A stretch of 64,000 nt of DNA, taken from assembly GCA_030141605.1 (NCBI GenBank), contig JAQGDQ010000019.1:372001-436000 (forward strand), read 5' to 3'. Shown piece by piece: positions 49,242 to 60,970 of the stretch. The notes under the pieces are model-generated. The model saw nothing but the letters and a program-made list of their open reading frames with translations. It did no database searches and was not told the DNA's origin. A program made the translations under genes and the position numbers. This stretch comes from Tubiluchus corallicola (Eukaryota; Priapulida; Priapulimorpha; Priapulimorphida; Tubiluchidae). Every line of letters starts with the position of its first letter. Position 1 is the first letter of the stretch.

Positions 49242-51021
49242 GTTGTTTCTTTGCCTGGCATTCAAATAATCTTTGCTTTCCACTAAACTGATGCATGACA
49301 TTTTTAATGTTGTAGTTAGCTTTAATATGATATCAATAACACAGAAAAAATACTTTAATAGCATCTCCTGTTTTAGTCCCACTGTAATATATACACATTT
49401 TTGCTAACAAATAATGATAGAATGAATATGCACTTATTAAATTTAGAAACAGTGCTTGATCGAAAACATGAGTTTGAAGTTTGGATTTCATGCCCATTGA
49501 GGTAACCATCAGCCTAAACACACCCATGTGTAAAGCAGTCTAATGATATAAAGGTTCCTAGTTCACATCTAGGTTAAATGTGCCAAGCCTGGCTGGCAGT
49601 GATTAGTATGACTTTTAGTGGTCAAGGAAATGCAATGAAAGGTTTGCACAGAGAGACGACACAATAAGGGTAAAGATGTTTCATGCTGTTTTTAATGGCG
49701 AAAAGTGACATCTTGCTTCATACAAATTTAATACAGTAGAGATTATAATTGTAAAAGTTTTAAATGTGTGATAATTGTACCTTGTTGAAAATCAGCTTGC
49801 TAGTTGTATTGCAATATAGAGTCAGACAACAAGTACTATAAACACAAGGTGTGATTGATTTACATATGGACTTGATTAAAAATAACATGTCACCTTGATT
49901 GTGATATGAAAAGATATATGTCTGTCTCATATATACATGTGTATGTATGTATGCATGCGAGTATGTATGTTTGTACATATAATTAACTATGTGTAAAATT
50001 TCATTACACTTCATTAAAGTGGCAGTAGAATTAATCATTTGACATGCACCACAGTGTATTGATCAGTGAATCAACCTATAGGTATCATTATGCATAAGGT
50101 ATTAATTTAAATGACAAATTGGACACTCCTTGTCAAAAATAGGTGCAAGTATTTATACTGTGAAGGAAGTAATTTCAATATTAGTTATTTTCAACACTTA
50201 ATAAATGTCCACATAAACAGGTAAATTATAAATCACTATATTCAACATATTGTATACATACAGTGAGTGTTACACATTAACTGACATGAAATACTGGTGA
50301 TGCGTACAGTACATGTACATGTATTATGCTTGGAATGAAAATGGAATGCAGTAGTCAGCCATTAGCCCATTATAGATCCTCTTAGTTCACACTAACTATA
50401 GGCCAGTAGACAACATTCTTGTGAAATAACGTAAAAAATGAAAAATACATAGTCAATGGTCAGAAGATATTTTCCTGCATTGTACCCTTTTTTTCTTGCA
50501 GACCTATCAGAAACTTTGTTCATAAAGTTCCTACTATATACATGCGAGTTTCTATTTTCTGTCTTTGTCACAGTCATTCCTCACAAAACACATATTTCGA
50601 CTAGAAATGCTTAATATAAATTTTACCAAATAATAATAAAAAATACTGCTGATTGCTGAAAGAAAGAATCGTTTTGATTGAGATTCTTCATTCAGATAAA
50701 GCCTTACACAGGCAAAGGTACATAAATAAATTATATATGCTATTATAAAAGTATCACACTAATGTTTTCGTAGTTCTTTAGAAGCAACGATACAATATAC
50801 AGTAAGCCACTAAAAATTCATAAACAGCATAACAGTATAATGGCATAAAGCCATTATTACTTCCATAGTATCCCTGGTGTATGCCATAGCCTATGGCTGC
50901 AAAATAATCAATTTGGCATGGCAGAACTGAAAAGTTAATAAGTAGAAACACTTAAGGGACATGTATATGTTTAAAACAGACTAGTAATCCAAATGTAATG
51001 TCCTTAGATTGTTCTAATGGT

Positions 51022-52209
51022 TTACATTAGCTGTGTAATAAAATCTAGTTTCTTGGTTGTCTTGTTAAAGTATTTGCATTTTGCATCAGTGATAAACCAC
51101 TTATAGACATCATGATGAACCTGCCCAGATCGTGACGGATCGTTTAAATTTGCACAGTATGTACAAAACCCACCGGGATACTTCATTTTCCACTTGCCCT
51201 TCCATGCAAAATATTCATTATACTTCTCATCATTTTTATCTAATACCAACAGGTAATGTGCAAGTTCTTTAGGGGAGTTAAAATCTGCAGAATTGATGTA
51301 AGAATGCGGCGGTGCAACAAAGCTGTAATTAGCACCTCCAAACACCACTGGCACAACGTCTAGTTTTAGCAAATAAAAAAACTTTTCTGTGACATAATCA
51401 AGACAGTATGAATTTTCAAATGACAGATAGAATTTGTAGGTTTGTATAACATTATCACACTGTGAATCAAAACGAGGACATTTCAATATTCCACATTTAC
51501 CATAAATATCAACAGTCACATGCTTCTGCAATTCCTTTACATATTCTTCACGCTTACTTGATGTCTTACAGTTGCTTACAAACCAAGAGATTAAACGAGT
51601 CCTTCCAGCAGCATAGTTTTTTGTGTTATTCACCAGTATGTGTTGAGATTCTGTTGAAAAATTTTCAACATACTGTCCATAAAGTCTGATTGCATCCGAG
51701 TCCATACGATACGTAAATGTGTCATTAAAAATAGAATTAAACTGCTTCAATTTATGGGGAACAAAGCCAGTAAAGTCTTCCAAAGCATACGGAGGTGGCT
51801 CAACCAGAAACATCGTCCAACGCTGACCTGGATATCGTTTTTGAGGCCAATGTTTACGAATGTTGACCGCACGTGCATGTATAATTACAGCGTCGCTACT
51901 GCTTAACTGTGACTTATCTTTTGTTGTCATGCAATTTTGTGCTGGACCATCAGGACAGTGTGTCAAAAATGGTTCACGATCAAAACCCCACCAGTAATCT
52001 TCTCGTCCATAAAAGTCATTCCAAAACAGGATTTTCTTGACACGATTTCGATGAGTAAAAAATAAATTACTAAACCATGATTTCTTTGATGAACTAACAT
52101 GATGTTCGGAAGATGACAGACAATAGTAATAGATAATAGCAATGAAACTGCCCAATGTCACTACCAGCAGGAAAACATAAACATTCCTTTTCATTCTGAA
52201 CACTTTCAT
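51022..52209 (-). CDS. Alpha-1,3-fucosyltransferase family (GT10), single exon, 395 aa
   Basis: Golgi type II membrane enzyme that transfers L-fucose from GDP-fucose to GlcNAc on glycans. The ATG at 52209 is a true ATG and the frame is uninterrupted. A short basic cytosolic tail precedes a TM anchor (about 10-30) and a stem. The GT10 N-terminal domain starts near KKILFWNDF (58-66). Catalytic part: SWFVSNC (208-214), VDIYGKCG (233-240), then the family signature FYLSFENS (260-267), DYVTEKFF (271-278), VVPVVFGG (285-292), NYSFVAP and SYI. A C-terminal CTYC (349-352) fits the CxxC seen in animal members. N-glycosylation sequons are at 162, 183, 194, 294 and 382. Intronless coding sequence is common in this family. 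Core-alpha1,3 versus Lewis-type acceptor use cannot be decided from sequence alone. Confidence 0.94.
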   Translation of the reverse strand: MKVFRMKRNVYVFLLVVTLGSFIAIIYYYCLSSSEHHVSSSKKSWFSNLFFTHRNRVKKILFWNDFYGREDYWWGFDREPFLTHCPDGPAQNCMTTKDKSQLSSSDAVIIHARAVNIRKHWPQKRYPGQRWTMFLVEPPPYALEDFTGFVPHKLKQFNSIFNDTFTYRMDSDAIRLYGQYVENFSTESQHILVNNTKNYAAGRTRLISWFVSNCKTSSKREEYVKELQKHVTVDIYGKCGILKCPRFDSQCDNVIQTYKFYLSFENSYCLDYVTEKFFYLLKLDVVPVVFGGANYSFVAPPHSYINSADFNSPKELAHYLLVLDKNDEKYNEYFAWKGKWKMKYPGGFCTYCANLNDPSRSGQVHHDVYKWFITDAKCKYFNKTTKKLDFITQLM

Positions 52210-52899
52210 GTCAGATGCAGGTTTCTTTTAGACGAAATGTTTCGCTTCTTATCACTAAAAAAGTACAATACAGTTGTATGAATAAGTGTATGCACATGAG
52301 ACAAGTGCAGTAAAAATTTTTATTATGTAAGAAAATTGAAAAATTGTTCTAAAGTCACTTTCGGATTTCCTGTCAAATTTGTACAATTCATCAATGGTAG
52401 CAAGTATCTTCCCTAATTTTACATCAGTTTACTCATACACATGCGCAATCACACTCCCACTTTGCCTTTTTTCGCAATATTAACCAGAGCAAAATGCACA
52501 AGAAGTTTATAAAAAAATTAAACCCATTTATTTGTATCATGCCAGTCAGTAGTGAATTTTAACAGCAAGTGTCTTCCAAAGTCTCGTTGGGTCTTTAACA
52601 AGATGCAGAATACACCAGTGATAATTTTTTTCTTTACCAGGTAACACAAGTGCAAGTTCAGTAGAGCATCATTTACAAAATCCACTGAGGCGTGAATGGT
52701 CTCTCAAATAATTATCTAATTGATTGCAAGTCGAAGGAAGTGCATCCCTCTACTTAACACAAAAGTTTAGAAAAGACAGACAATAGTGAAACTGCTCTAT
52801 AATTATTGATAAAAGTTGAAGCACCAAACGAGCAGTCATCTTGAGGACTAATTAATATTTCTCAATTCGCTTATCTCATACTCTGATAAAATTTGAAGA

Positions 52900-53680
52900 A
52901 ATTTGGAACCCAAAATTTCGCACGTATTTTCTTTTAAATCTCATTCCACCCGTTGTAGGCTTTGAGGTATCAACATTTATCAGAGTATTCCACCCTCTTC
53001 TATCTGAAGGTAACAGCGTAAGTTATTCTACTCATAAAGATAGATTTCGTTGAAGTTGTTGTGAACATATTTATTTATCTTTGCTATCCAAGTTGTTTAA
53101 CAGGTGGTTTTTTTGCAAGGTTTTAAAGGCTTCCTTTAAGACGATTCTTATTGGTGCTTCATTTGGTAATCTTAGAAGATGTCCTAGCTATCTTAATCTT
53201 CGGATCTTGACTTTTGAACTCCAATAAATTTCTTTTGTTCTGGTGTATAAATCTTTATTTTTGATTATGTATGGCCATCTTATCTTTAAACTTTTCTAAA
53301 TAAGAAGACTTCTATGAAATGTGTCATCTGTTTTTCTTGAGTAATCGTTAAACCCCAAGTTTCGCTGTTATACATAAATATGCTGGTAACGTTAGCATTA
53401 AATAATCGAAATCTTACGTTAAGACTTGATTTCTTTCTAGTTAATACATTCTTGAGCCGAAGAAAAGCATGCATTGCTTGTTGCTTTTAATGTCATCTTC
53501 GGTGCTTAGAAAAGTGCCCATGTACTTGCACTTTTTCCAAGACTGATTATTATCTCTTGCAATAATATATTCTTCTGTTTTTGGCTGGCTTACTTGAAGA
53601 TTTCTTTTCTCTAGTTTTTTTTGGAAAATCCCTTTCGCACGTAGACTCCACTGGTTCTTAGGGCAGCAACATGGAAAACC
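52900..53680 (-). mobile_element. LINE relic, C-terminal RT region
   Basis: Minus-strand text in order: QPKTEEYIIARDNNQSWKKC (the usual KTE...WKKxKYLGS segment), frame 53286-53474 with RFRLFNANVTSIFMYNSETW, then SSKVKIRRLR, LGHLLRLPNEAPI and DRRGWNTL. These are the ordered pieces of the C-terminal third of an RTE-like or related LINE. Several stops; inactive. Different family from the NSETWTN elements nearby. Confidence 0.72.
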
Positions 53681-53890
53681 TTATTGATCGATTTTAAAAT
53701 TATTTTCTAAGCAGGTCATAGATGTTAACATATAACATAACCACACATGTGTGTTAATAAATGCAACATTACAATAAATAATTGACCACTGCTGTTTAAT
53801 ACTTAAATATTGTTTTAAAAATTAGTCGTATATATATTTACCACTCCTGTTGCATATGCTACAGAACTGAACCACGAATAAGAACTTGTC

Positions 53891-53896
53891 TTTATT
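53891..53896 (-). terminator. Candidate poly(A) signal of the 473-aa gene
   Basis: AATAAA on the minus strand about 400 bases past the stop at 54293. Motif only. Confidence 0.3.
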
Positions 53897-54292
53897 CATT
53901 CATTGGAAAATCTAGTAGTAATTAAATAGTATGACTAATTGGAAAATTTGTTAAGTTTTTGCTCCTTCAGACTTTTTAAAGCTTTTCAATGTGTTAAACA
54001 GTAAACCAGGAATTCAAGCTTATATTTATAATATGGACGTCACTAGCAAACAAATCTTTAAATGAGCACAATCCTAAAACTTTTTCCAATTTTGTACTGG
54101 ATTATATAGTAAAAACCAGGATTTCAAGCTTATGTCTATAAGAAGAACGCCTCCGGCAAACGAACACTTATCACGTGTTTTTAATGAGTAAGCATGTTTT
54201 TAGCTGCAATGCACATATAATTTCCCAAAATGTTATAGAATGTTACATACGAATAAAAAACAAAAACAATAAACAACAGAGCAATACACAGT

Positions 54293-55714
54293 TCAGTTAT
54301 TATCTTTCATTGAAAATTCGGTTTCAGAAGAAAAAGCACTCTCTGCCTGTGCTAATTTCTGGGCCAGAGACGAGAATGCGGCAGTACTGTCTCTGCGTCG
54401 TTTTCGCTTTTTCTCTGACTTCTTTTTCGTGTGCACTTGAGTGACTTTAGAAATTAATTTATCGATATCTTCGTCGATGAATTTCATATGATGGATCATA
54501 TCCTCATTCACATTATCATCATATTCGCCCAACTCATAGCAAGCTCTTTCAGACAAATTATCAAAAACAGAAACACAAGCCAAGTTTGAAGCAATCGGCT
54601 TGTCAGATAAACCAAACAGATTTAGGTCACTACAACTATGTTGGTGAACAATGTCTTTAACATTAAGACTGAATGAATTTTCCTTTTCCACATTTTTCTC
54701 AGTTGCCAAAACATCAGGACTACAAGGCATTTTACTGTGTAGATCTTTTTCAGTAGCAGCTTTCGAATATGTCTCTTTCACATTACCAATCATATCAGCA
54801 ATTTTAGCATGCATTTCAATGGCACTCTTGGTGTCTTTTGCACCGACGCCTTTTCTATTTGTGTTAGCACGTACATCCCTGCCTAATGACTTATGAATCA
54901 CAAATATGTTATTCTCACGAAAACTAGGCCTTTCTGTCTGGGTTTCCAAGTGCCAACTGACGACAATGCTTTCGCTAGATGGGCGAAATAATCTGTTTTC
55001 TGTCCTGTTACAAAAATCATTATCAATGGGTATGGAATCTAAGTGAGCATCTTCACATCGCTGTGCACAACTGTCGATTAACTTAGGATCAGTATTTGTT
55101 GCCAAATCTGTAAATCTCTTGAAGGTCACATTGTTGACTTCATTGCTATGAGCGTTTATTGTATTTGTGTCAAGGCAGACATTTGTATCCAGCGTTTTTG
55201 ACGCATAGTTTGTTTCACCGGAATCGCCACTACAAAAATACATTTTTTCACTTGCAGCAGAATCTTCAGCTAGGTTAAATTTTTGGCAACTGACGTTATC
55301 CACAACATCAGGCACAAGCACATTATTAGCTGTGCATAAACCGACATTCTTTAAAGAAACAACATCACTGATATTTTCCATTAAGTCACTGCACTCGAGT
55401 AAAGCATTCAATTTCTCTTCTATGCTTTTATTATTCTTACTTTGTCGTTGAGGCATCCATCCTTTTATTGCTTTTACTTTTTTCACTCGAGCCTGCTTTT
55501 TCTGCTTTCTTTTTGTAACAGTGTCCTTGCCAAAATCAATAAGCCGTTTTATCGGCTGCTGAGTTATCACACGCTTATGCCTTTGAGTGGGTAGTTGTGG
55601 TGACTTTTCCCACAAGGTTTCAAGTCCAGTTGACTTTGGCCATTTGAAGTTTTTGTTCGTATACAGGGCTTCCAAATAAGCTGCACAGGACGAAGTTTTA
55701 CGTTTTGAAGGCAT
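54293..55714 (-). CDS. Unrecognised lysine-rich, probably nuclear protein, 473 aa (or last exon of a longer gene)
   Basis: A 1.4-kb uninterrupted frame in AT-rich DNA strongly suggests real coding sequence. The first ATG is at 55714 (MPSKRK); the open frame extends upstream to a TGA near 55800 without another ATG, so an upstream exon is possible. Visible: a conserved-looking N-terminus (CAAYLEALYTNKNFKWPKS, about 10-28), a basic patch KRKQKKQARVKKVK (68-81) ending KGWMPQ, a long polar Ser/Asn/Asp-rich middle of low complexity, a predicted helix near the end, and a C-terminal bipartite-like NLS KKKSEKKRKRRR (430-441). No TM or signal peptide. I cannot assign it to a family and give no function. 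Same strand as the fucosyltransferase, 2.1 kb upstream of it. Confidence 0.72.
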   Translation of the reverse strand: MPSKRKTSSCAAYLEALYTNKNFKWPKSTGLETLWEKSPQLPTQRHKRVITQQPIKRLIDFGKDTVTKRKQKKQARVKKVKAIKGWMPQRQSKNNKSIEEKLNALLECSDLMENISDVVSLKNVGLCTANNVLVPDVVDNVSCQKFNLAEDSAASEKMYFCSGDSGETNYASKTLDTNVCLDTNTINAHSNEVNNVTFKRFTDLATNTDPKLIDSCAQRCEDAHLDSIPIDNDFCNRTENRLFRPSSESIVVSWHLETQTERPSFRENNIFVIHKSLGRDVRANTNRKGVGAKDTKSAIEMHAKIADMIGNVKETYSKAATEKDLHSKMPCSPDVLATEKNVEKENSFSLNVKDIVHQHSCSDLNLFGLSDKPIASNLACVSVFDNLSERACYELGEYDDNVNEDMIHHMKFIDEDIDKLISKVTQVHTKKKSEKKRKRRRDSTAAFSSLAQKLAQAESAFSSETEFSMKDNN

Positions 55715-56886
55715 ATTATCAATGACAAATCGCCAACTATGCGTCTTGTTATAACCGCTGAGCCTCAAAATGAAAGCCTCAACAATGCAGTTTGCACACT
55801 TTCAGCTACAAATATTAACAAAATAATGACTGTCATTAAACTGGCTTAATTGACTGACTGGAATTGCAATCATAGTACGTAAGTGCATCACTGATAATAC
55901 ATTAAATACTGATTGACTTAACCCCACATTTTGGCAAATTTCTGAATCAGAATATGGCCAAAAGAAGAAAATACATTTGAGGAAAACTTAAATCTCAGCT
56001 TGGAGGCTTGGATTTGGACCTGGAATTTTTATTACAACTTACACACTCATCTTAGATAACTGAACCACTAAATCCTTTGTGTGCAAGGTAGGATATGATT
56101 CAACTCTAATTATTCATATAAGCACACCAATTGTTCCTGCATGTCCAAGTTTAAGTAGTAAGCTAGTGTGATCACTAACTAATTAGCTTTTTTATTAATT
56201 TCGAACTTGGAATACTCCAAGGAAAACTAATCAGTATAGTCAATCACTTAAATGAAAGATTGCAAACTATTTGGTTTTCGAATCTAATTATCTAAAATAA
56301 TAAAGACTAAAGGAAAAAGAAATTTGAAACAAAAGAAATCTTTGAGTGTGGATTAGAACTATAGTCCTTTGAGTAAAAGGCTTAAATTTATTTTAGAAGT
56401 TGAACATAGCCACAAAATAGCCTTCTTAGGTTTGCCTGCACTAAAACACTACACGTATCTCTATTATTTATTTATAATTTATTAGGCACGAAAATATATA
56501 CGCTTATACATTAGTAAAAGTAAACAGTAAAATTATATAGCCATGTTCAGTATGACGGTTTTGCTTACAAATGTGTGCCATGGATGACATCAACGAACTA
56601 AATCCTCGAACTGACCACTATGTATCATTCAACATTTCTTATCACTAAACTATGCTAAAACTTATCTAGTAAGTTATTTTCCTTGTAAGATAAGTAATTA
56701 GCTTCAAATTGTCTTTTAGGTTTGACATTTCTATGGCATTTACTGCATATTAGTCATTTTACTTTTCACCAGAAGAGGTCAATCATCTTGCTTCATAAAA
56801 GTTAAATAACCCTGATCACGTTCCCAGAAAAGCAGGGCCCACTCACTTTTTACAACATTTTGCCAAAAGCTTAAGATCAGCCATAA
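55715..56886. other. Spacer upstream of the 473-aa gene with SINE-like relics
   Basis: Contains two minus-strand Pol III B-box-like words (56010-56020, 56350-56359) and no coding sequence that I recognise. Confidence 0.4.
55990..56085 (-). repeat. tRNA-derived SINE relic candidate
   Basis: Minus strand: A-box-like TGGTTCAGTTATC (56055-56067) followed about 35 bases later by GGTCCAAATCC (56010-56020), one mismatch from a B-box. Spacing fits a tRNA-like promoter. A second B-box, GTTCTAATCC, lies at 56350-56359 on the same strand. Confidence 0.38.
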
Positions 56887-57327
56887 TGGCTAAAGAAAGT
56901 AGCAAAATTCTTAGCGAATGACTATCTCCAGTGCATTGACATATGGCAAAAAATTCGCTGTGACAAATTTTTAGCTGAAAAAATTGAGCAAGGGTGTTTT
57001 ACTCTGCTTTTTATATTTAAATACATTAACAACATCAGCAAACCATTCCAGAATAACAGATTTACCTTTTTTCCAAATCCTATCATTAATTCCAGAACAA
57101 GCAATCTAAAACAAATTAGGACAAATACCCACTATGGAACGAACTTTGTGATCAAGCAAGCAATTCTACTTTGGAATTCTCTACCATTACAGGTTAAACA
57201 AATCAAATCCCTATCAGCATTTAAAACAAAATTAAAATCACTAATATTAACCAGATATGAAATACCATCACACCAGTACGACAACATACACACTGATTCA
57301 GAATTTAAATATCCACGGCCATATTAA
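56887..57327 (+). mobile_element. LINE RT C-terminal fragment with an intact 146-codon frame
   Basis: Open from after the TAA at 56884 to the TAA at 57325, without an ATG start. The end reads RTNTHYGTNF, ILLWNSLPLQVKQIKSLSAF, KTKLKSLILTRY: the standard C-terminus of Jockey/CR1/L2-type LINE polymerases (YG...WNSLP...SL..FK..LK..LL..Y). Upstream residues have no recognisable motif. A truncated copy, lacking the RT core. Confidence 0.72.
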
Positions 57328-57720
57328 TTAAATCATAATTTTTTCATTTTTTCCTGCATAGTTGTAAATATGTTTGATTTTATTTGTCGTTACTTTCCAT
57401 TACTGCACAGTAGTTTAGATTGCACTGATGCATTTGCCTTTAGCAGTGTAAGTTTTTATTAACTAAAACAGATTGATCATCTCTGTAAAGTTTTTATCAG
57501 TGATTATCAATGTATTTTAATGGCAAATAGCCGAAAATGCAGTCGAAAATCGAATGTATTAGGTAACTAAGGATTGTACAGAAAATGCAACATGAAGTTA
57601 AGATTCTTGTAAAAGACAGGGTGTAAACGACAAGACTATACACTGAGTTCTCCAAACTAGAAGAAGTAAAAAATATAATTAATGACAAAGGTTAAAGGAA
57701 ATAATAATAACGAATTAAAG

Positions 57721-58087
57721 CTATAAGACGTATTTATTTCACACATGTGATAGAATACAAATTAGCCACTAATGAAACTATTTTTTTATAGAAGAAAATG
57801 TGTGAGGGCAGCATTGTACGACTGTATAGGGTTCCTAAAAACACTGCCCTTATATATTGTTCATTTACAGAATTTATTTTTGGTAGATTTGCTCAACGTA
57901 AAACAGGTCATCATTAGAAAAATAATATTAGTATGTTTTTAGGCCTATTATAAAATTCAAATGCATATTAATCGATATGAATAATTTTTGGAATATGATG
58001 GATGATAATGGTGGGCAAGTAAAATTATGTTTCGAGATCAGTAAACTCGATCACAAAGGCGTCACAAAAACTAAGGTATACGAAAAG
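57721..58087 (+). repeat. Dispersed repeat, copy 1 of a ~365-bp direct-repeat pair
   Basis: Starts TATAAGACGTATTTATTTCA and matches 62885-63246 over its whole length, with scattered substitutions and small indels. It contains a hairpin (57806-57849; arms GGGCA...TGCCC). From 57977 an open frame begins MNNFWNMMDDNG and runs 59 aa past the repeat end to 58156. No target duplication or inverted ends recognised. Confidence 0.85.
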
Positions 58088-58439
58088 GATCAGCTATCAT
58101 ATCAAATTTGTTCGAAAGAAGATGATACTATAAAAATACTTACTGAACAGCACTGAATATGGAAAAAAGTGATAAAGTCGCAAAAAACTTTGATAATGAT
58201 ATATTAATTATTAATATGGCCCAATGAAACAACATATACAAGCTAGTTACACATACATGCACACACGCACGCAGCGTACGCGCACTCATATATATAGTAT
58301 TTGTAACCAAATTTAGTTTTAAAATTAGTAATCCCATACATTTCACTAAATTTGAATCTATACTTTGCCAGCGTTTCAAATTATACCACTCTACGCTGTT
58401 CTCCTCATTTCACTGTCTGCTCTACACTCGTCAACGACA

Positions 58440-60970
58440 GACGTTGAGGCGCAGGCCTTCAATTTCAATTCAGTTTATTTGACAAATCCTTCTCGTATAT
58501 TGGCAATCTACAGTTCTACACAGATTTATGTCGTGCTTCCGCAGTAGCCCCTCTACTAAATAGCAGGCACTCAAATAATCTAAGTGCAAGATACAATACA
58601 CTGAATCACTTTTCCAATTGATCACTTCACAATATTTGACACTTGTTGAAATCTGAATTTCCTTTCTGTAGTTGAGTAAGCTTTAAGCACCTGTTACAAA
58701 CAAAGTTTGCCCAGCCGGTCTTGACATGTCGTTGGCATCCACTTGCTACATCTTTAAGTTCTTTACCTCCTCTCATTCCAACACATGTTCTGTAGTGTCT
58801 TTTTCCTTATAACATATAGGGCCATTGAGGTTATTTTTGTTACTACTTGGGTAATTTCCTTTAACATGTATCATGTTTAGTCTAATGTGCATAAAATCTC
58901 TCACTTCAGTTTCATTACTAGTTAACACGTAGAATTTTTCCTGAAAAAAGCTTTCTTTCAGTGGTAGTGGCTGACCAGATAACCTACGAGTTCTTCGCTG
59001 CCCTTCTCCTTTGCTTCAGACATATTGCATGTATCCCTGATACTGTATTTTGATAATCCTTGCAGAGTTAATAAATAAATTGAATTGAAATTCAAATAAA
59101 AATTTCGAAATAGTTTCAAAAATCTTAGTTTTGACATTGACTTTTTTCTGTTCAAATTTCTTTTCTATATCTTCGCTTAGTATAAGTTTAACTTTTTTTC
59201 TATTGTGATTTAGTTATTTGTAACAGATCTTTTGCTAGGTGTTTTATTTGATAATTTTTAGCAATTTATTTGATTTCTCCATACCAGCAGTTAGTGTATT
59301 ATCTTTGCTTTCGTTCTAGTATTATCTGTTTTGCTAATTTGTCATCGTCTGATTATAGCAAACTCTCTAAAAACATTAATTTTTTGTACAAAACTCTCTT
59401 TTACATTGGTCATATATTTGTTTTGGCTAGTATTCCTCAATATGGTCTATTCTTTTTTTAGTTTTAATAGTTTGCTTAGTGCTTTATACTGAATTTGCTC
59501 TAATAGTTTCCATTCATTAACACTCTTATTGGTCCATGTTTCACTATTTGACAATAAAGCTGGTATAACCATTGTTTCAAACGTTTTTAATTTACATTTG
59601 ATAGCCATAGTATCCACCTTAGCTTCATTAGCAAAATTATTGATTTCCCTTACCATAAATTTCATTTTGATTTTGCTGTACTAGTCCATTTGTTAGTGTT
59701 ATATTTATTTATTCATCTTGTTTTGTCTTTTAGACATTTTAATCACCATATATTCACTATTCTTGATGTTAAAGATGAGTTTTTTGTCCATTTCTAATTG
59801 TTCACAATTATAAGCTACATATTTTACATCTTTTGATCCAATTTCTAGTATGTCATCTATTTATAATAAGGTGCCTACACTTTCGTTAGGTCCAAATTGT
59901 GCAACCCTATTAAACACAGAATTAGTAAAGTTATTCAGCAATACACAACACATTTCTGGTCCATACATTGTACATTGTCTTACTGATTCTTTAATGATTA
60001 TTTCACGTGTTTCACCCACTGGACTATATATTACCACCCTTGCATCTTTGTTCATTTTATAGGTTAAAAAGGCATCATGTGCAGATACTCCTGCATTCCA
60101 CTTTAGTACTATTGCAGCTTGTAACCAAAGTTTATCAAAACATTTTTCAATATCTCCAAAGAATAGGTATACATTGTTATTTACCATTTTGTTGCAATCT
60201 TAATCTAACACTGACCTTAATATTAATATTATTGGTCTGCAGTACTCCTGCTTTTGACACCACCACATTGTAGGTTTCTCATCTCCTCTCTAAGAATGGG
60301 TTTAAGGTAGTTTATTAGCGTTTTTCAAACAATTTATTATCTGTGTTCGTTATAAATACACTTCTTCTATTTGATATATCTCGTTTTGACCCCAAACCTT
60401 TATATATTGATTTAATCTTAATTTGTTTCCATTCTTTTGGTATTTCCATAGTTTTTCGTATTTTATTAAACATACAATTTAAGCTATTACCACATCACTT
60501 CCTGGGCTTTTAACATTCCATTTTCCCATCCATATCGGTCTCCTGATCTTTTATTTTTCAATTGTGTTGTTGCTTTTATAATTTGTTCATTTCTAATCTT
60601 TTTATTTTCTTTATTTTGTTTGGCTAGTTTTTCAATAGATTTCACTAAAATTCTTCTCGTTTTTGGATTTGTTCTTCTTCTTTTGACATAGATTCTCTAG
60701 GCTGTAACAGTTTTTGGTAATAGTTAGTAAATATTTGCTTCACCTCCTCAGCTGTTTCTTTTAGGCACCCATTTTCATCATACATGGCAATTGCTTTCAC
60801 TTTCTTTTAATTTTTTAATTTTTTGTAGAATTCCCAGAAGAAATTCGAATCAACACCACATTTCTTCAATTCGTCAACTGTCATGTTTAATTTCCTGTAA
60901 TATTGTTGATATAAAATCGAAAAACAGTTGTACTGTGCATTGTGTACTTGCAAATACTTCTTCAGTTTTC
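58440..60970 (-). mobile_element. LINE relic, RT fingers to 3' end
   Basis: Minus strand in order: near 60800-60550 AIAMYDENGCLKETAEEVK and ATTQLKNKRSGDRYGW-type pieces; frame 59861-60187 with the RT motif FGDIEKCFDKLW and an RQ-x-TMYGPEMC segment; frame 59447-59665 with MVIPALLSNSETWTN; YKKLMF-like text near 59380; GPICYKEKDTTEHV near 58790-58825; and a TTGAA-type 3' tail at about 58447-58475. Full coding order is preserved but broken by stops and frameshifts. Flanked by the direct repeats 57721 and 62885. Confidence 0.82.
59005..59095 (+). mobile_element. Solo LINE 3' tail nested in the minus-strand LINE
   Basis: AATAAATAAATTGAATTGAAATT (in the range 59069-59091) is a plus-strand tail of the TTGAA type inside the opposite-strand element, suggesting a later, strongly 5'-truncated insertion. 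Start not defined. Confidence 0.35.

Larger units (their letters stand above)
47771..51021. other. Intergenic DNA between convergent MRPS35 and the fucosyltransferase
   Basis: Holds the internally deleted LINE at 48667-49171 with flanking inverted arms. The rest (47771-48580, 49245-51021) is AT-rich without recognised genes; it includes the fucosyltransferase 3' UTR near 51000. Confidence 0.5.
52210..54292. other. Intergenic DNA between the fucosyltransferase and the 473-aa gene
   Basis: Contains the fucosyltransferase 5' flank, a LINE relic (52900-53680) and the 3' UTR of the 473-aa gene. Nothing else recognised. Confidence 0.5.

Noticed and set aside
49760-50038. 92-codon minus-strand frame
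   Set aside because: Low complexity (TATG/CATA-rich DNA), no domain, in intergenic DNA.
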